DNA of 51,786 bases, taken from an uncultured Anaeroplasmataceae bacterium (lineage in GTDB: Bacteria; Bacillota_I; Bacilli_A; Acholeplasmatales; Anaeroplasmataceae). Shown in pieces: positions 1 through 8,848 of the stretch. Made by a program: the position numbers and the translations under genes. Numbering within the stretch: the first letter of the stretch is position 1; each line of letters starts with the position of its first letter. Under the pieces are notes generated by a model. That model saw nothing but the letters and a program-made list of their open reading frames with translations. It was not told where the DNA came from and ran no database searches. Where the stretch lies: contig CALUYM010000007.1 of assembly GCA_944325035.1 (NCBI GenBank), positions 1 to 51,786 on the forward strand. The letters run 5' to 3'.

Positions 1-42
1 TTAATCAAGGGGTCCTAGGTTCAAGTCCTAGTGCGAGCGCCA
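1..42 (+). tRNA. tRNA 3' half (Lys or Asn), cut by the window edge
   Basis: Only the 3' part is present. It shows the end of an anticodon loop (TTAA), a 3' anticodon-stem strand TCAAG, a five-base variable loop, a perfect T arm (CTAGG / TTCAAGT / CCTAG), a seven-base acceptor strand TGCGAGC, discriminator G and an encoded CCA. Counting back from the loop, anticodon positions 35 and 36 are both T, so the anticodon is NTT: Lys (TTT or CTT) or Asn (GTT). The anticodon-stem sequence following the loop resembles tRNA-Lys; the G discriminator is usual for tRNA-Asn. The 5' half is needed to decide. Confidence 0.85.
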
Positions 43-53
43 TCTGACTTATT

Positions 54-79
54 ACTCTTCTTCGGAAGAGTTTTTTTTG
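54..79 (+). terminator. Intrinsic terminator after the tRNA
   Basis: A seven-base-pair stem ACTCTTC / GAAGAGT closes a stable TTCG tetraloop and runs straight into eight T. It ends the tRNA transcript 12 bases after the CCA. Confidence 0.93.
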
Positions 80-150
80 TTTTTAGCTTTATAGATAAAT
101 AGTATAATTCAATAATGATATATTTAGATACGATAGTTATAAATTTTTAT

Positions 151-179
151 TAAACATAAACTTTAATAAATGATATAAT
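151..179 (+). promoter_or_regulatory. Promoter of xylBA
   Basis: A TAAACA -35 box and a perfect TATAAT -10 box (174-179) are 17 bases apart. The predicted start lies about 15 bases before the GAAAGG ribosome site of xylB, so the leader is very short. No cre site or XylR-like palindrome was seen here. Confidence 0.6.
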
Positions 180-203
180 TTAAGTAATGAAAGGAAAATT
201 ATT

Positions 204-1709
204 ATGAATTACTATTTAGGAATTGACATCGGTACAAGTGGTACAAAAGCCATCTGTTATGATACATTTGGTAATCCATTAAAAGAATTAACTATTACTT
301 ATCCGTTATATCAAGAAAAAAAAGGGTATGCTGAACAAAATCCTCTTGATTGGTATAATGCAACTAAAAGCTTGATTTTAAGGATGAATTGTGAATTTAA
401 AACGATTAAAGGAATTGGTCTTTCTGGTCAAATGCATGGCTTAGTTTTATTAGATAAAAATGATAAAATTTTAAGGAAAAGTATTATTTGGTGTGATAAC
501 CGAGCAGATAAAGAAAAAGAAGAAATTGAAAGAGTAATTGGTAGTGATAAGTTAAAAGAGATAACTGGTAATGAGGCAATGGCTCCTTTTACTCTTGCTA
601 AATTACTTTGGGTTAAGAATAATGAACCACAGATTTATAAACAAATATCTAAAGTACTATTGCCAAAAGATTATGTGAAATATATGTTAACTGGGGCTTT
701 TAAAACCGAATACAGTGATGCATCTGGTATGCAAATGTTAGATATTAAGAATAAATGTTATTCAAAAGAGATATTATCTAAGTTTGAAATAGATTTAAAT
801 AGTTTACCACAATTAGAAGAATCAGTTGATATAGCAGGATATTTAAAAGCTGATGAATATGGTGAGTTAAAAGATATTTTTGTAGTAGGAGGAGCTTCTG
901 ATCAAGCTGCTTCAGCATTAGGAAATGGTATAATTAATAGTAATCAAATTAGCTTGGTTCTTGGTTCATCAGGCGTTGTTTTTAAACCTATTAAAAAAGA
1001 TAAAATTAATTCAAATATACCAGTTCAAATATTTATGCATGCTATTAAAGATACTTATCACATGATGGGAGTCACTAATGGTTGTGGATTATCCTATAGT
1101 TGGTTTAAAAATAGCTTATGTCAAAATGAAATTAGATTATCACAAGAAAAAGAAATTAGTGTATATGATATTTTAGAAAGCGAATTGAAATCAGTTGAAA
1201 GTGGTAGCGAGGGTTTAATTTATTTACCATATATAAATGGTGAAAGAACACCACATAATGATACATTTGCTACTGGTTCTTTTTTAGGCATTCGCCCATC
1301 GACTACTAAACCAATGTTTACGAGGGCTGTAATTGAAGGTATATGTTACAGTTTAAGAGATTGTTATGAATTATTTCCTAAAGCCAGTTATGAAGTTTTT
1401 ATATCAGGTGGTGGTGCTAAAAGCAATACATGGGTTGAAATTTTAGCTACTAATTTAAAAAATAAAATTAAATTTAATAATGTTACAGAAGCTGGGACGC
1501 TTGGTGTTGCTATTTTAGCTATGGTTGCAGGTAAAGAATTTCTTTCAATAGAAGAAGCAATTGAAAAAATAATTTGTATTAATAAAGAAATATTACCAAA
1601 AGAAGAAAAATATGTGATTTATGATCAATATTTTAGTTTATTCAAAGAAGCATATCAAAGCTTAAAAAAATATTATGTTTTACAAAAAGAGTTGGAGGAA
1701 AGATTATGA
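204..1709 (+). CDS. xylB: Xylulokinase
   Basis: This FGGY-family sugar kinase phosphorylates D-xylulose with ATP to xylulose 5-phosphate for the pentose phosphate pathway. The N-terminal phosphate-binding motif DIGTSGTK is at residues 8-15, GLSGQMHG at 72-79, and the segment [12 protein letters not shown] (229-240) carries the family's catalytic Asp at about residue 233. A glycine-rich ATP-binding motif [11 protein letters not shown] lies near residue 400. The length of 501 residues is normal. A GAAAGGA ribosome site precedes the ATG. The TGA stop overlaps the xylA start by four bases (ATGA), so the two are translationally coupled. No xylose transporter or XylR regulator is in the window. Confidence 0.95.
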   Translation: MNYYLGIDIGTSGTKAICYDTFGNPLKELTITYPLYQEKKGYAEQNPLDWYNATKSLILRMNCEFKTIKGIGLSGQMHGLVLLDKNDKILRKSIIWCDNRADKEKEEIERVIGSDKLKEITGNEAMAPFTLAKLLWVKNNEPQIYKQISKVLLPKDYVKYMLTGAFKTEYSDASGMQMLDIKNKCYSKEILSKFEIDLNSLPQLEESVDIAGYLKADEYGELKDIFVVGGASDQAASALGNGIINSNQISLVLGSSGVVFKPIKKDKINSNIPVQIFMHAIKDTYHMMGVTNGCGLSYSWFKNSLCQNEIRLSQEKEISVYDILESELKSVESGSEGLIYLPYINGERTPHNDTFATGSFLGIRPSTTKPMFTRAVIEGICYSLRDCYELFPKASYEVFISGGGAKSNTWVEILATNLKNKIKFNNVTEAGTLGVAILAMVAGKEFLSIEEAIEKIICINKEILPKEEKYVIYDQYFSLFKEAYQSLKKYYVLQKELEERL

Positions 1710-3019
1710 AGGAATTTTTTAACGTTGGAAAAATAAATTATGAGGGACCAAAATCTAATAATCATTTAGCATTTAAATACTATAATAAAGATGAAGTAAT
1801 TTTAGGTAGAAAGATGAGTGAACATCTAAAGTTTGCCTTATCTTGGTGGCATACTTTGTGTGCAAAGGGTAGTGATCAATTTGGAGAAAATACAATGCAA
1901 CGACCTTTTGATAAAGAAGATTTAATGAAAGAAGCTTTCGCTAAAGTTGATGCAGCTATTGAATTTATGGAAAAATTAGGAATCGAATACTATTGTTTTC
2001 ATGATAGAGATTTGGCTCCAGAAATGCCAACATTAGAAGAATCAAATCATGCTTTAGATGAAGTGTCAGATTATTTGAAAAAACGTTTAGAAGGTACTAA
2101 TATTAAATGTTTATGGGGGACTGCCAATTGTTTTAACAATAAACGCTATTTAGCTGGTGCAGCTACATCTCCTCAATCAAGCGCTTTTGCTTACGCAGCG
2201 GCTCAAATTAAAAAAGCAATGGATACAACTAAAAAATTAGGTGGTACTAATTATGTATTTTGGGGTGGCCGTGAAGGTTATGATACACTTTTAAATACAG
2301 ATACAAAATTAGAGTTAGATAATTATGCTACAATGTTACGTCTTGCAAGAGACTATAAAGAAAAAATTGGTTTAAATGCACAACTTTTAATTGAACCAAA
2401 ACCAAAAGAACCTACAAAACATCAATATGACTTCGATGTTCAAACCGTTTTATCTTTTTTATATAAATATGGTCTTGAAAAAGATTTTAAAATGAATATT
2501 GAGGCAAATCATGCTACTTTAGCAGGTCATAATTTTAATCATGAATTAAATATTGCACGCATCAATGGTGTATTAGGTTCAATTGATGCAAACCAAGGTG
2601 ATATGTTATTAGGATGGGATACAGATCAATTCCCAACTAATATTTATGATGCAACATTAGCTATGTATGAAGTATTATTAAATGGTGGATTAGGAAGCGG
2701 AGGACTTAACTTTGATTCAAAAGTAAGACGCCAAAGCTTTACAGATGAGGATTTATTCTTAGCATATATAAGTGGAATGGACACTTTTGCTAAAGGATTG
2801 AGGATTGCTGCTAAGTTATATGAGGATAAAGTATTTGAAAAATTTAAAGAACAACGTTATTCTTCATATAATGATGGAATTGGTAAAAAGATTCGTGAAG
2901 GTTCTATAACTTTAGAAGAATTAAGTGACTATGCTTTAAAACATAGTGATGTAAAGAATGAATCTGGACGTCAAGAAATGCTAGAATTAATTCTAAATCA
3001 ATACATTTTTAACAATTAA
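1706..3019 (+). CDS. xylA: Xylose isomerase
   Basis: The enzyme interconverts D-xylose and D-xylulose in the cytoplasm using two divalent metal ions. The family residues are visible: catalytic His99 and Asp102 in [19 protein letters not shown] at 186-199, metal ligand Glu230 in [12 protein letters not shown], Glu266 and His269 in [12 protein letters not shown], Asp294 in SIDANQGD, and Asp305 and Asp307 in WDTDQFP. The 437 residues match the long (class II) type. It is the second gene of a two-gene operon, overlapping xylB by four bases, with a GGAGG-type ribosome site inside the end of xylB and a terminator right after its stop. Confidence 0.97.
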   Translation: MKEFFNVGKINYEGPKSNNHLAFKYYNKDEVILGRKMSEHLKFALSWWHTLCAKGSDQFGENTMQRPFDKEDLMKEAFAKVDAAIEFMEKLGIEYYCFHDRDLAPEMPTLEESNHALDEVSDYLKKRLEGTNIKCLWGTANCFNNKRYLAGAATSPQSSAFAYAAAQIKKAMDTTKKLGGTNYVFWGGREGYDTLLNTDTKLELDNYATMLRLARDYKEKIGLNAQLLIEPKPKEPTKHQYDFDVQTVLSFLYKYGLEKDFKMNIEANHATLAGHNFNHELNIARINGVLGSIDANQGDMLLGWDTDQFPTNIYDATLAMYEVLLNGGLGSGGLNFDSKVRRQSFTDEDLFLAYISGMDTFAKGLRIAAKLYEDKVFEKFKEQRYSSYNDGIGKKIREGSITLEELSDYALKHSDVKNESGRQEMLELILNQYIFNN

Positions 3020-3024
3020 AAAAG

Positions 3025-3050
3025 AACTGAGCATTTGCTCAGTTTTAATT
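3025..3050 (+). terminator. Terminator of xylBA
   Basis: An eight-base-pair stem AACTGAGC / GCTCAGTT with an ATTT loop is followed by a short T-rich tail (TTTAATTT). It begins five bases after the xylA stop. Confidence 0.85.
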
Positions 3051-3068
3051 TATTACTCAAAAGTAAGA

Positions 3069-3097
3069 TTGAAAACGTTTACAACAAATGTTATAAT
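3069..3097 (+). promoter_or_regulatory. preTA promoter with embedded cre site
   Basis: TTGAAA (3069-3074) and TATAAT (3092-3097) are exactly 17 bases apart. The sequence TGAAAACGTTTACA at 3070-3083 matches the CcpA cre consensus TGWAARCGYTWWCA at all 14 positions and covers most of the -35 box. Established knowledge of cre sites placed over the -35 predicts repression by CcpA when preferred sugars are present. Confidence 0.85.
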
Positions 3098-3134
3098 ATA
3101 AATATAATTAATCGTTAAAAGAAAGGTTGATAGA

Positions 3135-4370
3135 ATGATGGATAATAAAAAATTATCAAAACAAAGTTATACACCACTTCTAGTAATAGAAGAGGCAGCT
3201 AGATGTCTTCTTTGTCATGATGCACCATGTTCAAAGGCATGCCCAGCAAATACTAATCCTGCTCGTTTTATACGTGCTGTTAGATTTCGTAATTTTAAGG
3301 GCGCAGTTGAAATAGTAAGGGAGAACAATGCTTTAGCAGCGGTATGTGCACGTGTTTGTCCAACGGATAAATTATGTAAAAAAGCATGTTCAAGATGTGG
3401 AATTGATAAAGCAATTGAAATTGATCGTATTCAAGAATATATTACAGATTATGAGGAAAAAACGGGAATGAATGTTTTAAAGGTAGAAGGTAATTCAACA
3501 GGCAATATTTCAATCGTTGGTTCTGGTCCTTCAGGTCTTGAAGCTGCAGCAGTGTTGGCTAAGGAAGGCTATACTGTAACAGTTTATGAAAAAAGAGATA
3601 AGCTTGGTGGATGGCTTTCTTATGGAATCCCTGAATTTAGACTCCCACAAAAAATCGTTGAATCTGAAATAGATAAAATTAGAAGCTTAGGCGTTATTTT
3701 TAAAACGGGAATAGAAATAGGTAAAGATATTACTATTGAAGAATTGTCGCAAAAAAGTGATGCTGTTTTACTAGCACCAGGTATGTCTTTTGGACGTGAC
3801 TTGGCGATTTTCGAAGATAGTCCATATACTACTCTAGCAGTCGACTTTTTAGCTCAAAATAAGCAAGGAAAAATTAATATAAATGCACAAGAAGTTTGTG
3901 TTGTCGTTGGTGGTGGCGATGTAGCTATGGATGTTTCAACTTCATTAAAAGAAATGGGTGTGGAAAGAGTATTTACCATAGCTAGAGAAACATGGGATGA
4001 GTTTTTAGCTTCAAAAGAAGAACTTGAATTAGCTAGAAGTTTAGGTGTTACTATTATAGATGGTTATACGCCAGTAAAAGTTGAAGGTAAGAAAGTTTAT
4101 TTTGATCATATGAAAATTGAAGGTTCAACTTTAATAATTGAAGCTGATAGAATAATTTTGGCGATTGGCCAACAAGTTAAAATAAAAGAAAAAAATCTTG
4201 AATTGGATAAAGGATTTATCAAAACAGATGATTTTAAAACTTCAATTCCAAAAGTATTTGCGACAGGTGATGCCATTAAAGGAGATAAGCTAGTGGTAAA
4301 TGCGGTTAAGTTAGGACATGATGCAGCTGATGCAATTCATCGATTCTTAGGAGGTAAATGCGATGTTTAA
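3135..4370 (+). CDS. preT: NAD-dependent dihydropyrimidine dehydrogenase, PreT subunit
   Basis: PreT is the flavin and NAD-binding subunit of the PreTA complex that reduces uracil and thymine to their 5,6-dihydro forms. The N-terminal third has the Cys-rich iron-sulfur region of the GltD family ([33 protein letters not shown]). An FAD dinucleotide-binding motif [10 protein letters not shown] follows near residue 130 and an NAD-binding motif GGGDVAMDV near residue 260. A C-terminal ATGDA segment completes the FAD site. ATG 3135 and 3138 are adjacent and both lie after a GAAAGG site. The gene overlaps preA by eight bases. It differs from glutamate synthase small subunit by its pairing with preA and not gltB. 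Confidence 0.93.
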   Translation: MMDNKKLSKQSYTPLLVIEEAARCLLCHDAPCSKACPANTNPARFIRAVRFRNFKGAVEIVRENNALAAVCARVCPTDKLCKKACSRCGIDKAIEIDRIQEYITDYEEKTGMNVLKVEGNSTGNISIVGSGPSGLEAAAVLAKEGYTVTVYEKRDKLGGWLSYGIPEFRLPQKIVESEIDKIRSLGVIFKTGIEIGKDITIEELSQKSDAVLLAPGMSFGRDLAIFEDSPYTTLAVDFLAQNKQGKININAQEVCVVVGGGDVAMDVSTSLKEMGVERVFTIARETWDEFLASKEELELARSLGVTIIDGYTPVKVEGKKVYFDHMKIEGSTLIIEADRIILAIGQQVKIKEKNLELDKGFIKTDDFKTSIPKVFATGDAIKGDKLVVNAVKLGHDAADAIHRFLGGKCDV

Positions 4371-5598
4371 AAGAGATTTATCAATTACATTTTGTGGAGT
4401 AAAATTTGAAAATCCATTTTGTTTGTCATCATCACCCGTTGGAAATTGTTATGAAATGTGTAAAAAAGCATATGAAGAAGGATGGGGAGGTATTGTTTTT
4501 AAGACAATTGGATTTTTTATAGCTGATGAAGTATCACCTAGGTTTGACAATTTACGAAAAGAGGGAACATCATTTATTGGCTTTAAAAATATGGAACAAA
4601 TAGCAGAACATCCCTTAGAAGAAAATTTAAATGCTATTAAGAGATTAAAAAAAGAATATCCGAATAAAGTTTTAATTGCTTCAATTATGGGATCAAATGA
4701 AAAGGAATGGGAAGATTTAGCTCGACTTGTCGAAGCAGCTGGAGCGGATATGATAGAATGTAATTTTTCCTGCCCACAAATGACAAGTCATGCAATGGGA
4801 AGTGATGTAGGACAAAATCCCGAGCTTGTAAAAACGTATTGTAAGGCTGTAAAGCGTGCTTCAAAATTACCTATGCTTGCTAAAATGACACCAAATATTG
4901 GTGATATGAATGAAGTGGCTTTAGCAGCATTAGAGGGTGGAGCAGACGGTATTGCAGCGATAAATACTGTTAAATCAATTACAAATATTGACTTAGATAA
5001 AAAAGTTGGTATGCCAATTGTTAATGGTAAATCATCAATTTCAGGATACTCTGGTAAAGCTGTTAAACCTATTGCTTTAAGATTTATTCAACAAATGTGT
5101 CAAGACGATAGACTTAAAAATGTCGAAATATCAGGAATTGGTGGAATTGAAACTTGGGAAGATGCAGCGGAATTTTTATTACTAGGTGCAAAAACTTTAC
5201 AAGTTACTACTGCTATAATGCAATATGGTTACAGAATTGTTGAAGATTTAATTAGCGGTTTATCTCATTATTTAGAAGATAATGGCTATAATTCATTAGA
5301 TGAAATGATTGGAGCTGCTATAAATAATATTATCCAAGCTGAAGCCCTTGATAGAGATTATATAGTTTATCCAGAAATTAATTCTGATAACTGTGTTCAT
5401 TGTGGAAGATGCTACATTTCATGTTATGATGGTGGCCATCAAGCAATAAGTTTTGATGAAAAAACTCGTAAAGTAAAAATTGATAAGAACAAGTGTGTAG
5501 GATGTCATTTATGTGCTAATGTATGTCCGGTTCAAGCTATTGGATTAGGAGAAATTAAATTTAAAAAAGATAGAAAAGAACATAAAATTGTTTTATAG
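4363..5598 (+). CDS. preA: NAD-dependent dihydropyrimidine dehydrogenase, PreA subunit
   Basis: PreA carries the FMN pyrimidine-reduction site in a dihydroorotate-dehydrogenase-like TIM barrel (about residues 5-310) with the NFSCPQM motif, which contains the Cys expected near the catalytic base. The C-terminal domain has two ferredoxin-type 4Fe-4S motifs, [11 protein letters not shown] and [12 protein letters not shown]. These receive electrons from PreT. The start is preceded by a strong AGGAGG site inside preT. The length of 411 residues matches E. coli PreA. There is no dihydropyrimidinase or beta-ureidopropionase beside it, so the pair is likely to reduce bases without a local complete catabolic pathway. 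Confidence 0.94.
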   Translation: MFKRDLSITFCGVKFENPFCLSSSPVGNCYEMCKKAYEEGWGGIVFKTIGFFIADEVSPRFDNLRKEGTSFIGFKNMEQIAEHPLEENLNAIKRLKKEYPNKVLIASIMGSNEKEWEDLARLVEAAGADMIECNFSCPQMTSHAMGSDVGQNPELVKTYCKAVKRASKLPMLAKMTPNIGDMNEVALAALEGGADGIAAINTVKSITNIDLDKKVGMPIVNGKSSISGYSGKAVKPIALRFIQQMCQDDRLKNVEISGIGGIETWEDAAEFLLLGAKTLQVTTAIMQYGYRIVEDLISGLSHYLEDNGYNSLDEMIGAAINNIIQAEALDRDYIVYPEINSDNCVHCGRCYISCYDGGHQAISFDEKTRKVKIDKNKCVGCHLCANVCPVQAIGLGEIKFKKDRKEHKIVL

Positions 5599-5635
5599 TA
5601 AAATATTTAAAAATCTTAAAATCAATACTAAAATG

Positions 5636-5670
5636 AAAAACGATGACAAGTTTAGTTAGTCATCGTTTTT
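5636..5670. terminator. Bidirectional terminator between preA and the leftward operon
   Basis: A 12-base inverted repeat AAAAACGATGAC / GTCATCGTTTTT with an 11-base loop serves both convergent operons, giving a T tract on either strand. The stop codon of the leftward gene lies in the loop, so that mRNA keeps its stop. Confidence 0.92.
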
Positions 5671-6582
5671 ATTTGTCTTAAAAGGTATGTATGCATTAGG
5701 AATTTTATTATACACTTCATAAAATTCATCAGGATTTAAACTTTTCAAAAAATCATTAGAATATGTCATAAATTTTCGATTATTTTCTAATTCATTGTGA
5801 TAATCATTATCAAGACAAAGAATTAAATTTCCTTGGTTTAAATAGAATTCTTGTAATTTTGATTCAAATAGTAAGTCTAGTACTTTTTTTACTATCTCAA
5901 AATTAGAATCATTATTAACGGATACATACGAAGGAAGTAGAAACATCCCTTCTTTAAAGAATTCATGGTAGGTGTTGATAGAATCTGATCTTATTCCATA
6001 TAATGAAGGACAAATAGCAGATTTGGCCAAACCACGTTTTACCATCATAAAGGCTTCAATTGGCATATCACAAATTTTCGTTTTTTTAATTGCCTCTATT
6101 GCTATATCTTTAGAAAAATTAGACCATATAGTTTTAACATAGGTTTTTAAAGCAGAATTATTGATTCCTCCTACAGCAATATTTCCGAAATTATTAAGAA
6201 TAGATTCATTGTAAATATGCTTAGAAGTATAACATGTTAAAGGAATGATCACAAAAGGGAGTAATTTATCTCTTGTAATGCTTTGAATTAATGGTGTTTT
6301 TTTGATTTTATAAAACAAATTTAAATCACGCAATTCTCCTAATTTATGACGTATTCGTTTATCTTCAAAAACTTCTAAATCAGCAGATACGACGATATCA
6401 GGTTTTAAATTGTTTTTTTCTAAAAATTCACTCATATGATACTCATATCCAAGTCCAAAAAAATGAATATCTAAGTCAATGTTATCTTCTTTTAATTCTT
6501 CTTTAATATTAAGAAGAATTTCTTTTTCTTTTGGATGAAGGATACAGATGTGATTCCAAAATAAAGTAATTTTATTCATCAA
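5656..6582 (-). CDS. Periplasmic-binding-protein-like protein without signal peptide
   Basis: I do not recognise a named family. The 308 residues have the alternating strand/helix pattern of an ABC substrate-binding protein. Segments such as KPDIVVSADLEVF (about 60-72), LLPFVIIPLTCYTS and FLLPSYVSVNN resemble the hinge and ligand-loop strands of iron/metal-type binding proteins. There is no signal peptide, lipobox or transmembrane segment, so it should be cytoplasmic. It is the last gene of a leftward operon: it overlaps the ABC ATPase gene by 11 bases, which in turn overlaps the GTPase gene by four. The tight coupling suggests that the three products work as a unit. The ligand is unknown. 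Confidence 0.6.
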   Translation of the reverse strand: MMNKITLFWNHICILHPKEKEILLNIKEELKEDNIDLDIHFFGLGYEYHMSEFLEKNNLKPDIVVSADLEVFEDKRIRHKLGELRDLNLFYKIKKTPLIQSITRDKLLPFVIIPLTCYTSKHIYNESILNNFGNIAVGGINNSALKTYVKTIWSNFSKDIAIEAIKKTKICDMPIEAFMMVKRGLAKSAICPSLYGIRSDSINTYHEFFKEGMFLLPSYVSVNNDSNFEIVKKVLDLLFESKLQEFYLNQGNLILCLDNDYHNELENNRKFMTYSNDFLKSLNPDEFYEVYNKIPNAYIPFKTNKNDD

Positions 6583-7318
6583 TTATTTCTCCATTTCTAA
6601 GTTTGTTTTGTAATGCAAGCTGTTCTAAATAAGAAGTCTCTAATTCATTTAAAATCATTGTTTCGTATGTATTTCTTTCAATAACTTTTACAATGGCACC
6701 ATTTTTCATAATTATACGATTTTTTCCAAGTAAAGCGGTGTAAGAATCGTGAGTTACAATAATTATTAGCTTATTTTCTTTGAGTAAATATTTGAATGCT
6801 TTAATTTTATCAATTCCTGCATTTTCAATTTCATCTATTAATACAATGTCACTATCACATACTTTGGCAATATCAGCAATCATTAATGCTCTTGTTTGCC
6901 CACCAGATAACAAATTCAAATTGTCATCAAGCTTGATAGGTTCTTCAGTAATATCATTAGCAATGTTTAAAATATCTTTAAGTTCAATCGTTTTACTTCT
7001 TACTTTTAAATGTAACTCTAAAAATTCTTTCACACTTACGTCTAGATTGAATTTCATGTTTTGGCTTAGATGAGCAATTTTTTGTTTACTAAAAGCAATT
7101 CTATCTTCTAAATTAAGTCTTTTATTATTAAATAAAATCTTTCTTTTAGTAATAGAATCATTGAAAACAAATTGTTCAATATCTTTAATTAAACGACTTT
7201 TACCAGAACCAGTATTTCCAATAATTGTATATATATTTCCACTTTCTAAGGTGATAAAATCAAAATTTTCATTTATGGCATTTTTATCTACACCAGGCAT
7301 AATTGTAATTGATATCAT
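6572..7318 (-). CDS. ABC-type ATPase, atypical, next to a G3E GTPase
   Basis: The 248-residue protein has all ABC ATPase motifs: Walker A GNTGSGKS (about 34-41), a Q-loop region with AHLSQN, the signature LSGGQ (about 137), Walker B IVLIDE with the catalytic Glu, and the H-loop in VTHD. Outside these motifs it is unlike common importer ATPases, and about 45 residues follow the H-loop region. It may energise the permease encoded rightward across the divergent promoter, which has no ATPase of its own. Alternatively it may act with the GTPase and the soluble binding-like protein as a maturation ATPase. The four-base ATGA overlap with the GTPase gene argues for coupled synthesis. Confidence 0.75.
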   Translation of the reverse strand: MISITIMPGVDKNAINENFDFITLESGNIYTIIGNTGSGKSRLIKDIEQFVFNDSITKRKILFNNKRLNLEDRIAFSKQKIAHLSQNMKFNLDVSVKEFLELHLKVRSKTIELKDILNIANDITEEPIKLDDNLNLLSGGQTRALMIADIAKVCDSDIVLIDEIENAGIDKIKAFKYLLKENKLIIIVTHDSYTALLGKNRIIMKNGAIVKVIERNTYETMILNELETSYLEQLALQNKLRNGEIIDE

Positions 7319-8016
7319 ACGTCCACATCCTTAAAATCAATTTTAGTAATGACACCTTGTTGATACTTTGAACCTACTCTATGTTCACCAATGCAATAAG
7401 AACAAATACCACTAGGCATTGAATGCCTTAATGTATCTTCATCTTTCATATCTAAAACACAGTTTATAAGATAGTTAGTTAAAAACTCACTTCCGTATCC
7501 AACAAGTCCATCAATAAAAAAAATTTTGGCATTTGCATTTACTTCTTTAATTTTATATTCTAAAATTTCTCTCTCTGCTTGTGAAACCATATCTATTTTA
7601 GAAATACAAATAAAATCAGCTTCATAAACCATAGGTCCTAGTCTACTCGCAGTTTTAATACTAGAAGTAGCATCAATTACGCAACCAGCAATCATGTTTT
7701 TTGTAGCTGGGCTACATCTATTGCATAAACCAGCAGTTTCAATAATTAAATAGTCTGCTTTTTTAGTTTGGGTAAAATTCCAAAGTTCGGGTAAATTAGA
7801 AACTAAAAAATGATCAGGGCAGATATCATTACTTATTGCCGTTATGACAGGAATATTAAGTTCTTTATAAATGTCTTTATCTGATGATGATAAACAATCA
7901 ATTTTACAAACAATTGGTTTAATATTTGATAATAATAAATGTTTTAAAATCCATTTACAAACTGCAGTTTTTCCAACTGAGGAACTTCCAGAAATTAATA
8001 TTGTTTTTGGTAACAT
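7315..8016 (-). CDS. HypB/UreG-like G3E-type GTPase with two Cys pairs
   Basis: A P-loop SGSSSVGKTAV is at residues 9-19, a Walker B-like strand YLIIETAG in the middle, and SKIDM serves as the NKxD-like base-recognition motif. Two Cys pairs stand out: CNRC directly after ETAGL, where HypB has its metal-binding Cys, and CSYC near the C-terminus (SGICSYCIGEHRVG). Known relatives insert nickel into hydrogenase or urease, but no hydrogenase or urease gene is in the window. It is the first gene of the leftward operon, with an AGGTGAGGTG ribosome site and a promoter region shared with the Crp-family regulator. Metal or cofactor handling is an inference. Confidence 0.75.
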   Translation of the reverse strand: MLPKTILISGSSSVGKTAVCKWILKHLLLSNIKPIVCKIDCLSSSDKDIYKELNIPVITAISNDICPDHFLVSNLPELWNFTQTKKADYLIIETAGLCNRCSPATKNMIAGCVIDATSSIKTASRLGPMVYEADFICISKIDMVSQAEREILEYKIKEVNANAKIFFIDGLVGYGSEFLTNYLINCVLDMKDEDTLRHSMPSGICSYCIGEHRVGSKYQQGVITKIDFKDVDV

Positions 8017-8053
8017 ATAAACACCTCACCTATAGTTTATCTAAATATAATCA

Positions 8054-8069
8054 GTTAGTCAGTCTTAAC
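8054..8069. promoter_or_regulatory. Crp-type operator 1 (leftward promoter)
   Basis: GTTAG-N6-TTAAC is a 16-base Crp-like dyad with one mismatch to the second site at 8133-8148. It lies between plausible -35 (TTAGTT) and -10 (TATATT) boxes of the leftward operon, a position that would suit repression. A second, overlapping inverted repeat AGTCTTA / TAAGACT is centred a few bases to its right. Confidence 0.5.
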
Positions 8070-8095
8070 TAAGACTTTTTAAAAATTTCTTATAT

Positions 8096-8124
8096 TTGAT
8101 TTTTATTGTTTTTTTAGCTATAAT
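8096..8124 (+). promoter_or_regulatory. Promoter of the Crp-family regulator
   Basis: TTGATT (8096-8101) and TATAAT (8119-8124) are 17 bases apart. The predicted start near 8131 sits at the left edge of operator 2. Confidence 0.75.
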
Positions 8125-8132
8125 ATGAGTTG

Positions 8133-8148
8133 GTTAGCTATATCTAAC
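8133..8148. promoter_or_regulatory. Crp-type operator 2 (autoregulatory position)
   Basis: GTTAG-CTATAT-CTAAC is a perfect five-base dyad with six-base spacing, the 16-base geometry of Crp/Fnr sites. It begins at the predicted transcription start and ends 10 bases before the regulator's ATG, the usual place for autorepression. Confidence 0.6.
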
Positions 8149-8158
8149 TGGTGGTAAA

Positions 8159-8779
8159 ATGGAAGAAATAAAAAAGGCCCTTGCCAATACGTATTTTTTA
8201 AAAGAATGTGAAATTGCAACGATACCTAATAAAATTGTAAAATATCAAGATGGACAAATATTAAAACAAATATATTCAAATAAACCATACATTGGTTTAG
8301 TAGTTAAAGGAAAGGTTTATGTTTATGCTTATACTGAAGATGGCAAAGCTTTAATAGTTTCTGTTTTAGGTTGTGGTAAAGAATTTGGTTTTGTTTCAGG
8401 TTCATTAGAAGATAAATATAAAACTATCTTAGCATGTAAAGGGGAAACTACCATTATTTGGTTTTCCAAGGAAGATATTATTAACAAAATTATGCTTAAG
8501 GCTAGTTTAATTAAAAAATTTATTAATTATCTTGAGGATAAAATTGCCTTTTTAATTAAAAGGATAGAAACACTTACATCTCTCAATGCAAAAGAGCGTA
8601 TTTTAACTTTCCTAAATGAATTTAGTGATGATAATAGGGTGTTTATAATTGACTGTTCACGTGATGAAATGGCGTGTATGTTGGGTTTAAGTAGGGCAAC
8701 TTTATTTAGAGAACTTTCAAATTTAAAAAATGATGGTATTTTAGAAATAAGAAATAATAAAATTTATATTAATGACTAA
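8159..8779 (+). CDS. Crp/Fnr-family transcriptional regulator
   Basis: Residues 1-115 form a cyclic-nucleotide-binding-like sensor domain (VVKGKVYVYAYTEDGKALIVSVLGCGKEFG shows the typical beta-roll pattern, quoted in parts), followed by a long dimer helix. Residues 145-206 form the winged helix-turn-helix with recognition segment CMLGLSRATLFRELSNL. The N-terminal Cys cluster of Fnr is absent, so direct 4Fe-4S oxygen sensing is unlikely; the effector is unknown. The gene stands between two halves of the transporter/GTPase cluster and its gap holds two matching dyads, so it probably controls both directions. A GGTGG ribosome site precedes ATG 8159. Confidence 0.88.
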   Translation: MEEIKKALANTYFLKECEIATIPNKIVKYQDGQILKQIYSNKPYIGLVVKGKVYVYAYTEDGKALIVSVLGCGKEFGFVSGSLEDKYKTILACKGETTIIWFSKEDIINKIMLKASLIKKFINYLEDKIAFLIKRIETLTSLNAKERILTFLNEFSDDNRVFIIDCSRDEMACMLGLSRATLFRELSNLKNDGILEIRNNKIYIND

Positions 8780-8848
8780 AAAAACAAAATGTTTTTAAGT
8801 TAAGTTAATTTGTACTATAATTATTAAGAAGGAGAAGGTATATTTAAT

